This document shows, in pieces, positions 1-7,561 of a stretch of DNA of 64,000 bases. Origin of the DNA: Clostridia bacterium (lineage in GTDB: Bacteria; Bacillota; Clostridia; Christensenellales; Aristaeellaceae). The stretch spans positions 1-64,000 of the forward strand of contig JAFXCE010000002.1 of the NCBI GenBank assembly GCA_017521565.1, given 5' to 3'. A program made the translations under genes and the position numbers. The notes under the pieces were generated by a model that worked only from the letters and a program-made list of their open reading frames with translations, did no database searches and was not told where the DNA came from. Within the stretch, counting starts at the first letter, position 1, and the number at the start of each line of letters is the position of its first letter.

Positions 1-37
1 AAAAGCCTGATATTGCAAGGTTTTTCGCTCTATGAAG

Positions 38-77
38 GTAAAAAGAAAGCCTTGGGAGATTGCTCTCTCAAGGCTCA
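38..77 (-). terminator. Intrinsic terminator of guaA
   Basis: Read on the minus strand, AGCCTTG and CAAGGCT pair around an inner GAGAG/CTC stretch, followed by TTTCTTTTT. It lies about 70 bases past the guaA stop. Bases 1-37 hold only AT-rich sequence with no recognisable gene. Confidence 0.65.
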
Positions 78-147
78 TACTTTTTTGCTGGAGGATCAAC
101 CAAATTGCTCCGAATAGGAACAAAAGGGGTGCTCCGCGACAAATTTC

Positions 148-1149
148 TTACTCCCACTCAATGGTGCCGATGGGCTTCGGGGTCAGATCCAGCAGCACGC
201 GGTTGATGCCTTCGACCTCATGGGTGATGCGATAGGTGATCTTGTGCAGGATCGCATACGGAATCTCCTCAATGGTAGCGGTCATCGCATCCTTGGTATT
301 GACCGCGCGGATAATGGCCGGCCAGCCCTCGTAGCGGCTCTCATCCTTCACGCCGACGCTCTTGATATCCGGCACGGCGATGAAGTACTGCCAGACCTTC
401 TCGCTCAGACCATTGATTTCAAACTCCTCACGCAGGATCGCATCGGCCTCGCGCAGCGCATGCAGGCGGTCGCGGGTGATCGCGCCGAGGCAGCGAACGC
501 CCAGACCCGGGCCCGGGAACGGCTGACGGTAGACCATGGCGTGCGGCAGGCCCAGCGCCTCGCCAACCACGCGGACCTCATCCTTGAACAGAAGCTTGAG
601 CGGCTCCACCAGTTCAAACTGCAGATCCTCCGGCAGACCGCCGACATTGTGGTGAGACTTGACGGCCTTCTTGCCCTCGGCAGCCTTCATGGACTCGAGG
701 ATGTCCGGATAGATGGTGCCCTGCGCCAGGAAGGAGATGCCCTCCAGCTTGCGGGCTTCCTCCGCAAAGACGGTGATGAATTCCTTGCCGATGATCTTGC
801 GCTTGCGCTCCGGCTCGGAAACGCCGGCCAGCAGATTAAGGAAATGATCCGTAGCATCCACATAGATCAGGTTGGCGTTAAGACCATCCTTGAACATCTT
901 AATGACGCCTTCAGATTCGTCCTTGCGCATCAGGCCATGATTGACATGCACGCAGACCAGCTGCTTGCCGATTGCTTTGATCAGCAGTGCAGCGACAACA
1001 GAGCTGTCCACACCGCCGGACAGCGCCAGCAGCACCTTCTTATCGCCAACCTGCGCACGGACGGCAGCAACCTGCTCCTCGATGAACGCGTTGGCCAGTT
1101 CAAATGTCGTAATACGTTCCATAGATTCGGGACGGATATTGCTATTCAT
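148..1149 (-). CDS. guaA: GMP synthase, ATP-pyrophosphatase subunit (GATase domain absent)
   Basis: Makes GMP from XMP, ATP and ammonia in the cytoplasm. Seen: the PP-loop SGGVDSS at residues 44-50 of 333, and the family signatures QPFPGPGLGVRC and the C-terminal dimerisation part ending KPIGTIEWE. Known bacterial GuaA is about 510-520 residues with an N-terminal class I glutamine amidotransferase; this protein begins directly at the ATPase domain, as in the archaeal GuaAb subunit. Start: an AGGAG at 1158-1162 lies 8 bases before the ATG at 1149, so the longer GTG/ATG starts upstream are rejected. No amidotransferase frame precedes it (1150-1360), so it is not a frameshifted fusion. Inference: a separate GuaAa-like glutaminase is encoded elsewhere, or free ammonia is used. 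Confidence 0.93.
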   Translation of the reverse strand: MNSNIRPESMERITTFELANAFIEEQVAAVRAQVGDKKVLLALSGGVDSSVVAALLIKAIGKQLVCVHVNHGLMRKDESEGVIKMFKDGLNANLIYVDATDHFLNLLAGVSEPERKRKIIGKEFITVFAEEARKLEGISFLAQGTIYPDILESMKAAEGKKAVKSHHNVGGLPEDLQFELVEPLKLLFKDEVRVVGEALGLPHAMVYRQPFPGPGLGVRCLGAITRDRLHALREADAILREEFEINGLSEKVWQYFIAVPDIKSVGVKDESRYEGWPAIIRAVNTKDAMTATIEEIPYAILHKITYRITHEVEGINRVLLDLTPKPIGTIEWE

Positions 1150-1299
1150 GATCATCACTCCTGTATGACTCGAAAGATGAATGATTTACGGAACATATTT
1201 TATCATGTGGCTCACAGTGATGTAAATAAATCTTGAAAATTTCCTGACCGAACGTTCGTGTTTTTGCAAAGAGCGCTTTTTCTCCTTATTTTCTTCTTA

Positions 1300-1328
1300 T
1301 TTACAGCCGGAGAAAACCACGATATAAT
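1300..1328 (+). promoter_or_regulatory. Sigma-A type promoter for the S51 peptidase operon
   Basis: TTTACA (1300-1305), a 17-base spacer and TATAAT (1323-1328) lie 32 bases before the peptidase start. Confidence 0.7.
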
Positions 1329-1360
1329 ACTTTTCAAAGCTTCTGAAAAGGATTGATTCC

Positions 1361-2110
1361 ATGATTCTGCTGATGACCAGCAGCCCCTGCGATGACAATG
1401 TCCCCTCCGGCGTGCATCTGCCATGCATTTTCTTTGAAAAGAATGATTTTGTAAAAAACCTTCGCGCCTGCTGGAAACCGGATAGCCGGCTCGTCGTCAT
1501 CTGTTCGGATGCGCATAATCATCCGCTCAACGATGAGATGTGCGATACGTTCACAAAATGCTTCCACTATCATGGTCTGACTGTTTCCTCCAGCACCATG
1601 CTCGACAGCCGCAATGAGCGTGACGCAAGCCGGATCATTGCGCTCAGCGACGTCGTCCTGCTTGGCGGCGGTCATGTGCCCACGCAGAACGAATTCTTTT
1701 CGCGCATCGGCCTGCGTGCGCTCCTTAGGGAATACACCGGCGTGATCATGGGCGTGAGCGCCGGATCGATGAACTGTACAAATCCCGTCTATGCGCAGCC
1801 GGAGCTGCCGGGCGAATCCATCGACCCGGATTACAGCCGCTTCATCCCGGGGCTCGGCCTTTCTAAAATCCAGATTCTGCCGCATTACCAGATGGTAAAA
1901 GACAATCTCCTCGATGGCAAACGTCTGTTTGAGGACATCACGTTCGGCGACAGCTTCGGCCGCTCGTTTTATGTCCTTGTCGATGGCAGCTACGTCATGC
2001 GCAAAGATGACATCTATACACTCTGGGGCGAAGGCTACCGCATCCGCGATGGCAGAATGGAAAGAATCTGTCGGGACGGCGAACACATGATACTGGATCT
2101 GGAGGATTGA
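1361..2110 (+). CDS. Peptidase S51 family protein (dipeptidase E/cyanophycinase-like)
   Basis: Cytoplasmic serine peptidase of the class I glutamine-amidotransferase-like fold; family members cleave Asp-X dipeptides or cyanophycin. Seen in 249 residues: a GGG turn (LGGGHVPTQN, residues 101-110) and the nucleophile elbow GVSAGS with Ser133. Length fits dipeptidase E (about 230) rather than cyanophycinase (about 270-380). The start has an AAAGGA 9 bases upstream. It is followed after 2 bases by the tRNA-editing gene, so the two are co-transcribed. True substrate cannot be read from sequence. Confidence 0.82.
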   Translation: MILLMTSSPCDDNVPSGVHLPCIFFEKNDFVKNLRACWKPDSRLVVICSDAHNHPLNDEMCDTFTKCFHYHGLTVSSSTMLDSRNERDASRIIALSDVVLLGGGHVPTQNEFFSRIGLRALLREYTGVIMGVSAGSMNCTNPVYAQPELPGESIDPDYSRFIPGLGLSKIQILPHYQMVKDNLLDGKRLFEDITFGDSFGRSFYVLVDGSYVMRKDDIYTLWGEGYRIRDGRMERICRDGEHMILDLED

Positions 2111-2112
2111 CA

Positions 2113-2661
2113 ATGATACTCTATCACGGCAGACCCGAAAGCAATACAGGAAGGCTTCAAAAGGAGATGCGGGTATACGATCTTCTCGACAGCCTCGGCA
2201 TTCCCTATGACCGCACCGATCATGAGGCGGCGATAACCATGGAGGACTGTCAGGAAATTGATCGGATTCTTGAGATTGTCATCTGCAAGAATCTCTTTCT
2301 ATGCAACCGCCAGAACACGCACTTCTACCTGCTGATGATGCCCGGCGACAAGGTTTTTAAAACCCGCGACCTCTCCGGTCAGCTTGAGACGTCACGCCTC
2401 TCCTTTGCCGCGCCGCAGTACATGGAAGAATTCCTTGACATCACGCCCGGCGCCGTATCGGTAATGGGCCTGATGAACGATAAGAACAACCGTGTTCAGC
2501 TGCTCATTGATCGCGATGTGCTCAATGGGCCTCTCTTTGGCTGCCATCCCTGCGTGAATACATCCAGCATCAGGATGACGACAAAGGATGTCCTTGAAAA
2601 GTTTCTTCCTGCCGTCAACCATATGCCCATCGTGGTGGATCTGCCTAAATACAGCAAATGA
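2113..2661 (+). CDS. Prolyl-tRNA editing (ProX/YbaK-type) deacylase
   Basis: Predicted to hydrolyse mischarged Ala- or Cys-tRNA(Pro) in trans. The 182-residue product matches the stand-alone editing domain in length and order: an N-terminal helix with LDSLGIPYDRTDHEA, a central beta region, and the C-terminal GCHPCVNTSSIRM segment typical of ProX. GGAGG at 2101-2105 is 7 bases before this ATG, so the in-frame TTG at 2107 is rejected. It is the second gene of an operon with the S51 peptidase and ends at a strong bidirectional terminator. Confidence 0.85.
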   Translation: MILYHGRPESNTGRLQKEMRVYDLLDSLGIPYDRTDHEAAITMEDCQEIDRILEIVICKNLFLCNRQNTHFYLLMMPGDKVFKTRDLSGQLETSRLSFAAPQYMEEFLDITPGAVSVMGLMNDKNNRVQLLIDRDVLNGPLFGCHPCVNTSSIRMTTKDVLEKFLPAVNHMPIVVDLPKYSK

Positions 2662-2662
2662 T

Positions 2663-2690
2663 AAAGGCGCTCGTCATGAGCGCCTTTTCT
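2663..2690. terminator. Bidirectional terminator between prolyl-tRNA editing gene and esterase
   Basis: AAAGGCGCTC pairs perfectly with GAGCGCCTTT around the loop GTCAT, with T runs on both strands. It separates two convergent genes. Confidence 0.9.
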
Positions 2691-2695
2691 GATGC

Positions 2696-3532
2696 TTACT
2701 TTTTCGCAGCGATATTGCCGCTGCCCATGCCTTCGCTTCCCTCTCCCAGCGGCAGCCACTCAATCGCTTTCTTGATATACTCATCCCAGAAATCCCAGTT
2801 GTGATTGCCGGGCGCCTCGATATACGTCAGATCGAATCCTCCGTCCTCAAAGATCTTCCTGTACACACGGTTGCTCGGCAGCAGGGAATCCTCCTCGCCA
2901 GTCGCCATATAGATCTTCGGCAGCGCCGTGTCCGGCTTCTCTTTTTTTAGTTGAATCAGCTTTTCAGCCGCTACGCGCGGATTCTTGTCCGATTTGGCAG
3001 CCTCGTCCATGTCGCCGAAAAGGCACGCGCCAAACTTTTCATCCTGTCCTGTGATATCCTCGCGTCCTTCAAAAATATGCATGGCACCGGACAGGCTGAT
3101 GATCGCACTGAAGCTCTCGTGGTACTTAAGACCGTTTCGTATTGCGCCGAAGCCGCCCATCGACAATCCGCCGATGAACGTATCCTCGCGCCTGTGCGAG
3201 AGATTGAACATCCTGCGGGTGATCTCCACCAGCTCTTTGCCGACAAATTCGCCGTAGCGGTTGTTGGAATCCTCACGATCCACATAAAAAGAATTGTCAC
3301 CCGCGGGCATGACGACCGCAAGGTTATACAGCTCCGCCCAGCGGCGGATGCGCGTATTGACCACCCAATCCGTACAGGTGCCATGCAGACCACCCAGCAG
3401 ATACAGCGTCTTTAGCGGCTTCATCGGCAGCAGATTGCCCTGCCTATCCGCCTTATCCGCCGGAAGGATCACCTGCAGCGGCACAATGCGCCAAAGCGCC
3501 TGAGACATATAGTTGACCTGAAGCACTGCCAT
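2696..3532 (-). CDS. Esterase D family alpha/beta hydrolase
   Basis: A 278-residue cytoplasmic serine esterase of the putative-esterase family (S-formylglutathione hydrolase, tributyrin esterase, feruloyl esterase relatives). Seen: the nucleophile elbow GGLSMGGFGA with Ser124, the oxyanion region LLGGLHGTCTDW (residues 46-57), an acidic residue in ATGEEDS and the catalytic histidine in PGNHNWDFWDEY near residue 245. There is no signal peptide. AAGGAG lies 8 bases before the ATG. It sits 39 bases after metY on the same strand and may be the last gene of the cysK-metY unit; a sulfur role is not supported by the sequence itself. Short-chain or carbohydrate acetyl esters are plausible substrates. 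Confidence 0.83.
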   Translation of the reverse strand: MAVLQVNYMSQALWRIVPLQVILPADKADRQGNLLPMKPLKTLYLLGGLHGTCTDWVVNTRIRRWAELYNLAVVMPAGDNSFYVDREDSNNRYGEFVGKELVEITRRMFNLSHRREDTFIGGLSMGGFGAIRNGLKYHESFSAIISLSGAMHIFEGREDITGQDEKFGACLFGDMDEAAKSDKNPRVAAEKLIQLKKEKPDTALPKIYMATGEEDSLLPSNRVYRKIFEDGGFDLTYIEAPGNHNWDFWDEYIKKAIEWLPLGEGSEGMGSGNIAAKK

Positions 3533-3571
3533 AACGATTCTCCTTTGCTTTTGATCTGCGCCCGCTATGTC

Positions 3572-4849
3572 TTACAGCGCATTGAGCGCCTGATCAAGGT
3601 CTGCAAGGATGTCGTCGATATGCTCGCAGCCGATGGACAGGCGGATGGTGCTGGGCATGATATTCTGCTGCAAAAGCTCCTCATCCGTCAGCTGGCCATG
3701 GGTTGTCGTTGCCGGATGAATGACGAGGCTCTTGACGTCCGCGACGTTCGCCAGCAGGGAGAACACCTTGAGCTGATCGCAGAACTTCTGCGCAGCCTCG
3801 CGCCCGCCCCTGATTTCAATGGTGAAGATCGATGCGCCGCCATTGGGAAAATAGCGCGTATACAGCGCATGATCCGGATGTTCCGGCAGGGAGGGATGAT
3901 TGACCTTCTCCACCTGCGGATGGCGGCTTAAGAAATCCACAACCTTTGCAGCATTGTATGCATGGCGCTCCAGCCTCAGGGACAGCGTCTCCACGCCCAT
4001 CAGCAGCATAAAGCAATTGAACGGGGAAATGCACGCGCCCGTATCGCGCAGCAGCACGCAGCGGATATACGCTGCATACGCCGCCGCACCGTATACATTC
4101 GTAAACGATGCGCCGTGATAGCTTGGGTTTGGTTCGCAGATCTGCGGGAACTTTCCGCTCGCCTTCCAGTCAAACTTTCCCGAGTCAACGATGATGCCGC
4201 CCAGAGACGTACCATGACCACCGATAAACTTCGTCGCAGAATGCACGACGATATCTGCGCCATGCTCAATGGGGCGGATGAGATACGGCGTGCCGAATGT
4301 ATTGTCAATCACCAGCGGAATCCCGTGGCGATGCGCAATCTCTGCAATGGCGTCAATATCCGGAATGTCGCAGTTGGGGTTGCCGAGCGTCTCCAGATAC
4401 ACACATTTCGTGTTTTCCTGAATCGCCTGTTCAACCTCTTCCGGATTGCGCGCATTGACAAACGTGGTCTTGACGCCGCTCTCCTCAAAGGTATGCGCCA
4501 GAAAATTGTATGTGCCGCCGTAGATCGTCGTCTGCGCAACGATATGATCGCCCATTTTGCACAGCGCCTGAAGCGCATAGGCGATCGCTGCCGCACCGCT
4601 CGCCGTGGCGAGCGCAGCTGCGCCGCCCTCCAGCGCAGCAATGCGCTTTTCCAGCACATCCTGCGTCGGGTTGTTCATTCGGCCGTAGATATTGCCCTCC
4701 TCGGAGAGATCAAACAGCGCAGTCGCATGCGCAGCGCTGTCAAAGACATAGCTCGTCGTCTGATAAATCGGCACGGCGCGCGCGCCGGTTGCCGGGTCCG
4801 CCTGCTCCTGACCCACATGGAGCTGCATGGTTTCAAAGCGGTAGTTCAT
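3572..4849 (-). CDS. metY: O-acetylhomoserine sulfhydrylase / aminocarboxypropyltransferase
   Basis: PLP enzyme that makes homocysteine from O-acetylhomoserine and sulfide, feeding methionine synthesis. Seen in 425 residues: the N-terminal family signature ETMQLHVGQEQADP, the cofactor motif IDNTFGTPYL (residues 181-190), and the Schiff-base lysine Lys207 in SATKFIGGHG. Length and motifs fit the MetY branch of the Cys/Met-metabolism family better than cystathionine gamma-lyase (about 380). Start: the 33 bases of open frame upstream fall in a repeat, while AAAGGAA precedes this ATG. It lies 65 bases downstream of cysK; both enzymes use sulfide, which supports a common sulfur-assimilation operon. 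Confidence 0.93.
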   Translation of the reverse strand: MNYRFETMQLHVGQEQADPATGARAVPIYQTTSYVFDSAAHATALFDLSEEGNIYGRMNNPTQDVLEKRIAALEGGAAALATASGAAAIAYALQALCKMGDHIVAQTTIYGGTYNFLAHTFEESGVKTTFVNARNPEEVEQAIQENTKCVYLETLGNPNCDIPDIDAIAEIAHRHGIPLVIDNTFGTPYLIRPIEHGADIVVHSATKFIGGHGTSLGGIIVDSGKFDWKASGKFPQICEPNPSYHGASFTNVYGAAAYAAYIRCVLLRDTGACISPFNCFMLLMGVETLSLRLERHAYNAAKVVDFLSRHPQVEKVNHPSLPEHPDHALYTRYFPNGGASIFTIEIRGGREAAQKFCDQLKVFSLLANVADVKSLVIHPATTTHGQLTDEELLQQNIMPSTIRLSIGCEHIDDILADLDQALNAL

Positions 4850-4863
4850 TGGCCATTCCTTTC

Positions 4864-4900
4864 TTGGGGACGCCGTCCCCAAACCCCGTCTTCGCTTCGC
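4864..4900. repeat. Dispersed hairpin repeat, family 3, copy 1
   Basis: The cysK-metY gap holds the hairpin TTGGGGACG/CGTCCCCAA followed by CCCC and a GCGAAGCGAA-type end (minus sense). The same arrangement occurs inverted at 45459-45522, there with about 24 extra bases. It is intergenic in both places. Confidence 0.6.
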
Positions 4901-4914
4901 ACCTGTTAAGTCTC

Positions 4915-5847
4915 TTATTCCTGATAAAGCGCTGTGGACAGATACCTGTCCCCCGCATCGGGCATCAGCGCCACAATGGTCTTTCCCTTATTTTCTTCCC
5001 GCTTTGCCAGTTCCATCGCTGCATGCAGGCATGCGCCGGAGGATATCCCCACCAGCACGCCTTCCATCCTGCCGGCCATCCTGCCGGCGGCATAGGCCTC
5101 TTCCTCCGTAACGGGAATAATCTCATCGATCACGCTGCGCTCCAGCACGGACGGCACAAAATTCGCGCCGATCCCCTGAATGCCATGCGGCCCGGCCTTG
5201 CCGCCGCTGAGCAGCGGCGAAGACGCCGGCTCCACCGCGACAATCTTTACGCCGGGCTTCTTTTCCCTGAGATACCGCCCAACGCCCGTGATCGTGCCGC
5301 CAGTGCCCACGCCTGCAACGAAAATATCGATCTCTCCGTCCGTGTCCGCCCATATTTCCGGCCCGGTGCTGCCGATATGCGCCTGAGGATTGGCCGGATT
5401 GTCAAACTGCCCGGGAATAAAGCTGCCGGGAATCTCTTTGTTTAGTTCTTCCGCTTTCCGGATGGCGCCTGCCATGCCCTCGCTGCCCGGGGTCAATACC
5501 AGCTGCGCGCCATAAGCCGTCATCAGGAGTCTTCTCTCCATACTCATGCTGTCCGGCATCACGATAATCGCACGATATCCTCTTGCCGCCGCAACAGCGC
5601 AAAGGCCGATGCCCGTGTTGCCGCTGGTCGGCTCGATAATGACGCTCCCCGGGGCAATCAGCCCCCGCCTTTCTGCGTCGTCAATCATCGCCTTCGCCAC
5701 GCGATCCTTGCTCGAGCCGCCGGGGTTGAATCCCTCCAGCTTAAGCAGCAGCCGCGCCGAAAGCCCTTCCTGCTTTTCAATATTCGCCGCATGGAGCAGC
5801 GGCGTGCCGCCGATCAGCTCCTCTGCCGATGCGTAAATTCTTCCCAT
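4915..5847 (-). CDS. cysK: Cysteine synthase (O-acetylserine sulfhydrylase)
   Basis: Makes cysteine from O-acetylserine and sulfide. Seen in 310 residues: the PLP lysine Lys47 in NPGGSSKDRVA, the substrate loop TSGNTG (residues 74-79), and the glycine-rich phosphate site GVGTGGTITGVGRYL. The C-terminal part ends LMPDAGDRYLSTALYQE, as in CysK. GGAGG is only 1 base from an upstream ATG but 7 from this one, so the shorter start is used. It has its own consensus promoter at 5893-5921 and is followed by metY. No T-box, SAM riboswitch or other leader is visible in the roughly 40-base untranslated region. Confidence 0.95.
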   Translation of the reverse strand: MGRIYASAEELIGGTPLLHAANIEKQEGLSARLLLKLEGFNPGGSSKDRVAKAMIDDAERRGLIAPGSVIIEPTSGNTGIGLCAVAAARGYRAIIVMPDSMSMERRLLMTAYGAQLVLTPGSEGMAGAIRKAEELNKEIPGSFIPGQFDNPANPQAHIGSTGPEIWADTDGEIDIFVAGVGTGGTITGVGRYLREKKPGVKIVAVEPASSPLLSGGKAGPHGIQGIGANFVPSVLERSVIDEIIPVTEEEAYAAGRMAGRMEGVLVGISSGACLHAAMELAKREENKGKTIVALMPDAGDRYLSTALYQE

Positions 5848-5892
5848 CTTCATTCCTCCTTGCGCTTTTCCGCTTAGAGTATTCTGTTTTGA

Positions 5893-5921
5893 ATTATAAA
5901 TCCCCAGTTCTGTGCTGTCAA
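5893..5921 (-). promoter_or_regulatory. Consensus sigma-A promoter of cysK-metY
   Basis: On the minus strand TTGACA (5916-5921), 17 bases, TATAAT (5893-5898): full consensus. Its -35 box is only 5 bases from the -35 box of the divergent lrgA promoter. Confidence 0.88.
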
Positions 5922-5926
5922 CTTTC

Positions 5927-5955
5927 TTGTCAATCCCATCGTTAAATGATACAAT
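5927..5955 (+). promoter_or_regulatory. Sigma-A promoter of lrgAB
   Basis: TTGTCA (5927-5932), 17 bases, TACAAT (5950-5955), about 40 bases before lrgA. It is back-to-back with the cysK promoter. Confidence 0.8.
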
Positions 5956-5996
5956 AGCGTTGCAAATTCTATCAAAACACCATGGAGGATTGGTGC

Positions 5997-6362
5997 ATGC
6001 GATATCTGAGACAATTCACCATCATTCTGCTCATTTCCCTGACCGGCGAAATCCTGAACTATGTGATTCCCCTGCCCATTCCCGCAAGCATTTACGGTAT
6101 GGTCATTCTCTTCCTGACGCTGATCACCGGCATCCTGAAGGTTGAATCCGTCAAGGAGATCTCTTCTTTCTTTATTGAAATCATGCCGGTCATGTTCATC
6201 CCCGCGACCGTCGGCCTGATGGAATCCTTTGGTCTTTTGCTTCCGTCCCTTCCGGCATATGCCGTCATCACCGTGGTTTCCACCTTTGCCGTCATGATCG
6301 TTTCCGGCCGCGTCGCACAGGCCGTCATCCGCCGCACGAAGGAGGACAGCAAGCATGTATGA
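5997..6362 (+). CDS. lrgA: CidA/LrgA family membrane protein
   Basis: Small integral membrane protein of the CidA/LrgA family (holin-like; LrgAB systems are linked to autolysis control and pyruvate uptake). The 121-residue product has four hydrophobic segments, with the family signature LPIPASIYGMVILFLTL near residues 28-44 and FIPATVGLMESFG. GGAGG at 5985 is 8 bases before this ATG, so the longer ATG at 5982 is rejected. The 3-prime end overlaps lrgB by 8 bases, indicating translational coupling. Confidence 0.9.
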   Translation: MRYLRQFTIILLISLTGEILNYVIPLPIPASIYGMVILFLTLITGILKVESVKEISSFFIEIMPVMFIPATVGLMESFGLLLPSLPAYAVITVVSTFAVMIVSGRVAQAVIRRTKEDSKHV

Positions 6363-7050
6363 GATGATTACTTCCTCCGTCTTTTTCGGCGTCATCATCA
6401 GCCTGACCGCCTATTTCATCGGGCTCGGCATCCGCAGAAAAACGGGACTCGCGCTCATGAATCCCATTCTCATCGCCGTTGTGCTCGTCATTGCGCTGCT
6501 TTCTGCCTGCGGCATCGACTATGAAACCTACAACCAGAGCGCCAGGATGCTCAGCGCGCTGCTGACCCCTGCGACCATCTGCCTTGCTGTCCCGCTGTAT
6601 GAACAGCTTCAGCTGCTCATCCGATACAAAAAGGCCATCCTCGCCGGCATTGCCTCCGGCGTCATCACTAGTTTGTGCTGTGTGTTTGTCCTTGCCCTGC
6701 TCTTTGGCCTCAGCCATACGGATTATGTCACCCTGCTGCCTAAGTCCATCACCAGCGCCATCGGCATGGGCGTAAGCGGCGAGCTCGGCGGACACGTCTC
6801 TGTCACCGTCGCCGTCATCATCATCACAGGCATCATCGGCAACGCCACGGCAGAAACCGTTCTTCGCATGTTCCGCATCACCGAGCCGATCGCCAAAGGC
6901 ATCGCCATCGGCTCCTCGTCCCATGCAATCGGCACGACGAAGGCCATGGAAATCGGTCAGGTTGAAGGTGCCATGAGCAGCCTGTCCATCGTCGTCTCCG
7001 GTCTTTTGACCGTTGCAGGCGCATCCCTCTTTGCAGGGCTGATCGGATAA
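6355..7050 (+). CDS. lrgB: CidB/LrgB family membrane protein
   Basis: Partner of LrgA; 231 residues with about seven hydrophobic segments and the family motifs LTPATICLAVPLYEQ and PKSITSAIGMGVSGELGG, ending with the conserved GSSSHAIGTTKAMEIG region. Its Shine-Dalgarno GGAGG lies inside the end of lrgA. Known role: with LrgA, modulation of murein hydrolases or pyruvate transport under fermentative conditions. No LytST-type two-component regulator is adjacent, unlike in staphylococci. Confidence 0.92.
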   Translation: MYEMITSSVFFGVIISLTAYFIGLGIRRKTGLALMNPILIAVVLVIALLSACGIDYETYNQSARMLSALLTPATICLAVPLYEQLQLLIRYKKAILAGIASGVITSLCCVFVLALLFGLSHTDYVTLLPKSITSAIGMGVSGELGGHVSVTVAVIIITGIIGNATAETVLRMFRITEPIAKGIAIGSSSHAIGTTKAMEIGQVEGAMSSLSIVVSGLLTVAGASLFAGLIG

Positions 7051-7056
7051 ACGTAA

Positions 7057-7090
7057 ATTATCCACAGTTTTTCGCAGAACTGTGGATAAT
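7057..7090. repeat. Perfect inverted repeat of two consensus DnaA boxes
   Basis: A 13-base perfect inverted repeat (7057-7069 and 7078-7090) with an 8-base loop. Each arm contains the consensus 9-mer TTATCCACA (7058-7066 plus, 7081-7089 minus). There is no T run, so it is a poor terminator for lrgB. The rest of 7091-7217 is AT-rich, with a possible weak promoter starting TTGACC at 7115. Confidence 0.6.
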
Positions 7091-7217
7091 CCTGTACGTT
7101 TTCACATATTTTGCTTGACCGGTCCTCATTCTAACCTTATCAGTTTCTTAACAGGAATCTCATCCGGAATCACGAATATTATTTAGAACTTAGTTTGCTT
7201 TTTTTAGGAGGCGCCTT

Positions 7218-7481
7218 ATGGCCAGCACAATCAACCGCGAGCGTTTGAAAGCCTTTCTTCTCAGGCGCAAACTCAACGCGTTCGGTCTTCTCATCATTAC
7301 TATCCTGAGCGCAGTCATCACCCTCATCTGCGCGCTCACCGGCTTTGCCCGCACGGATATTCTCGTGGTTGTCACGGTTCTGCTCGTGGTGCTCTGCTTT
7401 ATTCAGGCATGGCGGATGCGCCGCTCCTTCCGCACCATTCGTTCCTTCAAAGGATCGCCGAGAAGAAAGAAGCGCGCATAA
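7218..7481 (+). CDS. Small two-helix membrane protein of unknown function
   Basis: Not recognised. The 87-residue product has a basic N-terminus (residues 1-20, several Arg/Lys), two hydrophobic helices (about 22-44 and 48-65) and a very basic C-terminal tail ending SPRRKKRA. The topology is probably a membrane hairpin with both ends in the cytoplasm. AGGAGG precedes the ATG at good distance, and a strong terminator follows, so it is an expressed single-gene unit. Confidence 0.75.
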   Translation: MASTINRERLKAFLLRRKLNAFGLLIITILSAVITLICALTGFARTDILVVVTVLLVVLCFIQAWRMRRSFRTIRSFKGSPRRKKRA

Positions 7482-7513
7482 CGCACAATCAAACCATACT
7501 CTTCAAAGAAGCT

Positions 7514-7560
7514 AAAAACCGTCTGTCAGCTTTTCAGGCCGACAGACGGTTTTTCTTTTA
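7514..7560. terminator. Bidirectional terminator between small membrane protein and cca
   Basis: ACCGTCTGTC pairs with GACAGACGGT across a 13-base loop, flanked by A5 and T5-C-T4. It serves two convergent genes. Confidence 0.9.
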
Positions 7561-7561
7561 T

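Noticed and set aside
1249..1258. CGAACGTTCG palindrome as a LexA (SOS) box
   Set aside because: The known Gram-positive box has a 4-base spacer between GAAC and GTTC; here the halves abut, and neither neighbouring gene is a damage-response gene.
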